Shown here one piece after another: positions 50,959-52,720 of a stretch of DNA of 52,720 nt; the first letter of the stretch is position 1; each line of letters starts with the position of its first letter. This stretch comes from Lachnospiraceae bacterium UBA3820 (lineage in GTDB: Bacteria; Bacillota; Clostridia; Lachnospirales; Lachnospiraceae). The stretch spans positions 508-53,227 of the forward strand of contig DFDU01000021.1 in NCBI GenBank assembly GCA_002369325.1, read 5' to 3'. The translations under genes were made by a program, and so were the position numbers. Under the pieces are notes generated by a model. The model was not told the origin of the DNA and made no database searches. It saw only the letters and a program-made list of their open reading frames with translations.

Positions 50959-51059
50959 TTGGTTCTTCCGTCTACCAGTCATGCAAATGCAGCGCGGAGT
51001 CCGGAAAGACTTATTGAGATGTGGAACGGTTAATTTACATTTTTATCGAGGAAAGTAAT

Positions 51060-51554
51060 ATGCTGAAGTTTATAAATTTATTCAAAAATTTTTATTTGGG
51101 GATATCTTTTATTGGAATAGCAGCATTCGTGATACAGGAAATCCCATATATGGTCATGCTGTTGATCAAACCGGCGTCAAATCCAATCATGAATATGAAG
51201 AATGAGATTAAATGGATTCAGACGGTGCAAGGCATATTCGGGATGTTGTCAATGATCTTATTGATGCTGATCGTAAGAGCTGATGTTAAGCTTATCCCAA
51301 TAGAAACGACCAAGGACAAGGCATTCCTTTTTTTGACGATTCTAATGATTCTGATAAACTTCATTGGATGGATATTCTACTATAAAGGGCACCAATATGG
51401 ATGGCTGATCATAATCAGTCAGTTCGCGGTTGTTCCGTTGTACTATCTTTTCTTTGGTCTTTGGAAAAGCAATTACCTGTTGGTGGGGGCCGCGGTTCCG
51501 TTTTTAGTGATACATACCATCAATGGAATAATGAATTTTGCAGTTAAGAAATAA
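51060..51554 (+). CDS. Small integral membrane protein
   Basis: A 164-residue protein with four or five hydrophobic segments (about 10-36, 50-73, 84-104, 110-132, 136-158). No family recognised. GAGGAAAG precedes ATG 51060. The preceding stretch 50959-51059 shows fragmentary coding-like text but nothing I can assign. It ends 48 bases before the ACT-domain gene. Confidence 0.7.
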   Translation: MLKFINLFKNFYLGISFIGIAAFVIQEIPYMVMLLIKPASNPIMNMKNEIKWIQTVQGIFGMLSMILLMLIVRADVKLIPIETTKDKAFLFLTILMILINFIGWIFYYKGHQYGWLIIISQFAVVPLYYLFFGLWKSNYLLVGAAVPFLVIHTINGIMNFAVKK

Positions 51555-51602
51555 TATCTTTTCGCAATTCAGTAACATATAAAGGAAGGATGATAAAACA
51601 AA

Positions 51603-51968
51603 ATGGAACTGAAGACAATCGAGTACAATCTGTCTGTTTGTAAAGTGACAGATATATCGGATATAAATCTGACCTCGGATTTCTATTTTGTAGGAAAGAC
51701 AGATGAAGAACTGTCTCTTGTCTGCAAAACGGAAGATACTCCACAGAATACGACCGAGTGTGAAGATGGATGGAGAGGATTTCGTATTCAGGGAGTATTG
51801 GATTTCTCGCTGATTGGGATTCTGTCAAAACTGTCAGGTATCCTTGCAGAACATAAGATAGGGATTTTTGCTGTTTCAACCTACAACACGGATTATATCC
51901 TTGTGAAGGAAGAAAATTTTGAACGTTCGTTGGAATTGCTGATTGCCGAAGGATATACTGTAATATAA
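51603..51968 (+). CDS. ACT-domain protein (CASTOR-like, ACT_7)
   Basis: A 121-residue protein with two ACT-like halves: the first with YNLSVCKVTDIS and DFYFVGKTDEELSLVCKTED, the second with WRGFRIQGVLDFSLIGILSKLSGILAEHKIGIFAVSTYNTDYILVKEEN. This is the ACT_7 arrangement of small amino-acid-binding proteins. It probably senses an amino acid; ligand unknown. A GGAAGGATG-type ribosome site lies upstream, and a terminator follows at 51982. Confidence 0.8.
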   Translation: MELKTIEYNLSVCKVTDISDINLTSDFYFVGKTDEELSLVCKTEDTPQNTTECEDGWRGFRIQGVLDFSLIGILSKLSGILAEHKIGIFAVSTYNTDYILVKEENFERSLELLIAEGYTVI

Positions 51969-51981
51969 AATTCCAGTTTAG

Positions 51982-52008
51982 AAAAGCTGCCTTAGTTGGC
52001 AGCTTTTT
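51982..52008 (+). terminator. Intrinsic terminator after the ACT-domain gene
   Basis: AAAAGCTGCC (51982-51991) pairs with GGCAGCTTTT (51998-52007) around a 6-base loop, ending in T. Confidence 0.82.
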
Positions 52009-52078
52009 CATTAGGTGTATCAGTCAGTTTCAGTTTTTTTGATTAATCGTATCTGGCTCATAATTTTCATTTTTATTC

Positions 52079-52146
52079 TTGACACGTGAATATCTGCGTG
52101 CTAATATTCATTATGAACATTACAATACAAATATTCATGATATTCA
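52079..52146 (+). promoter_or_regulatory. Promoter and candidate operator of the TetR gene
   Basis: A consensus TTGACA (52079-52084) and TAATAT (52102-52107) are 17 bases apart. TGAATAT (52087-52093) and ATATTCA (52104-52110) form an inverted repeat across the spacer and the -10 box, and ATATTCA recurs at 52131-52137 and 52140-52146. The repeats overlap the promoter, as expected for autoregulation by the TetR protein. Confidence 0.6.
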
Positions 52147-52193
52147 GTTTGATAAAAATACAGTATCAGCTTTCAAAGAAAGGGTTGTATATT

Positions 52194-52720
52194 ATGGCTG
52201 GCGGTTTTACTGAGAAAGAGCGTGTGGAAATACGGCAAAGACTTCTGGATTCGGGCTATGAACTCAGTACCGAAATCGGAATAAAGAAAATGACTATTGC
52301 GATGATAGCGAAGAATTCCGAAGTGGCAGTCGGAACATTTTACAACTTCTTCGCTTCAAAGGAAGAATATGTAGTTGCGATGATCAGAGATACTGAGGTG
52401 AAATATGAAAAGAAAATGGCATCGCATTTCTCCAAGGATGGTACTATTGCTCTAAAAAAATTTCTGGAGGTATTTCGCGAGAACTTCAAACCCGAAAATA
52501 ATTTTCTTCTGCGAATAAAATTGGATGATTGGGTATGGCTTAAGTCTCATATCTCAGACAGCGCATACCTAAATATGGCAAATGATCTTAAGAAATATGA
52601 ATTCATGTTTGCAAAGATCAGAGGAATCAGAAAGGATGCTGAACCGGGAGTAGTTGTTAATTTCATTAAATCAATATATGCCCTGTATCAGAACCGGGAT
52701 ACATTATTCGAGGAATCGCT
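52194..52720 (+). CDS. TetR/AcrR-family regulator (3' truncated by window)
   Basis: The first 175 residues of a TetR-type repressor; the frame is open to the window end. The N-terminal helix-turn-helix (about 10-60) shows LSTEIGIKKMTIAMIAKNSEVAVGTFYNFFASKEE in family order. The ligand-binding domain follows without recognisable specificity motifs. An AGGGTT/AAAGG site lies a few bases before ATG 52194. Target genes probably lie beyond the window, apart from itself. Confidence 0.85.
   Translation, partial: MAGGFTEKERVEIRQRLLDSGYELSTEIGIKKMTIAMIAKNSEVAVGTFYNFFASKEEYVVAMIRDTEVKYEKKMASHFSKDGTIALKKFLEVFRENFKPENNFLLRIKLDDWVWLKSHISDSAYLNMANDLKKYEFMFAKIRGIRKDAEPGVVVNFIKSIYALYQNRDTLFEES

Noticed and set aside
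52087..52146. CRISPR-like short repeats
   Set aside because: The ATATTCA boxes are only 7 bases with irregular short spacing; they fit an operator, not an array. No CRISPR array was seen elsewhere.

Overview
The window looks like chromosomal DNA from a low-GC Gram-positive Clostridia, most likely a Lachnospiraceae of the Butyrivibrio/Roseburia kind. This is inferred from gene families and style: a GH32/PTS sucrose operon, a DUF4317 relative, many GGDEF/EAL proteins, strong GGAGG ribosome sites and some TTG/GTG starts. No rRNA or tRNA gene and no CRISPR array was seen. Both ends cut genes: a sucrose PTS permease on the left and a TetR regulator on the right.

Layout. 1-5455: a self-contained sucrose PTS operon carrying the permease with a fused EIIA domain, HPr, a ROK fructokinase, Enzyme I and sucrose-6-phosphate hydrolase. 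5456-6176: no gene; two very long imperfect palindromes with a shared core, separated by a perfect-looking short hairpin. 6177-11232: an NhaC-type Na+/H+ antiporter, a SulP anion transporter and a GH43 glycosidase. 11367-17067: a dlt-like envelope modification cluster (adenylation enzyme, fold-III PLP decarboxylase, carrier protein, MBOAT acyltransferase, SGNH/DltD-like protein). It differs from a classical dlt operon by its order, the extra decarboxylase and a Ser where the D-Ala-selecting Cys of DltA normally lies.

17087-27004 is an accessory island with many broken genes: an HsdR C-terminal remnant, two Abi_2 (AbiF-type, HEPN) genes, two small structured RNAs of one apparent family beside them, a macro-domain protein with a VWA protein, an FPD-repeat mini-protein, an orphan small RNA, and a DUF4417 / EndoU-like toxin / immunity cassette divergent from an XRE regulator. 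The AT-rich Abi_2 genes and the remnants suggest turnover by transfer and decay.

27216-48511 is rich in cyclic-di-GMP enzymes: one EAL-PAS phosphodiesterase, three GGDEF cyclases, and two damaged EAL genes that share a nearly identical tract and carry complementary lesions. Between them lie a YgiQ radical SAM protein, a YitT membrane protein, an FtsX-type ABC exporter with a two-component system (split by an AAA/DUF4143 ATPase gene), a CDF metal transporter and a P1-family peptidase. 48555-52720 holds a large secreted repeat protein, an HD phosphohydrolase, a small membrane protein, an ACT-domain protein and the start of a TetR regulator.

The two most promising systems are the Abi_2 genes with paired small RNAs (18.6-21.4 kb) and the decarboxylase-containing dlt-like cluster (11.4-17.1 kb). 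All functions are read from sequence motifs and family knowledge; no database search was run.
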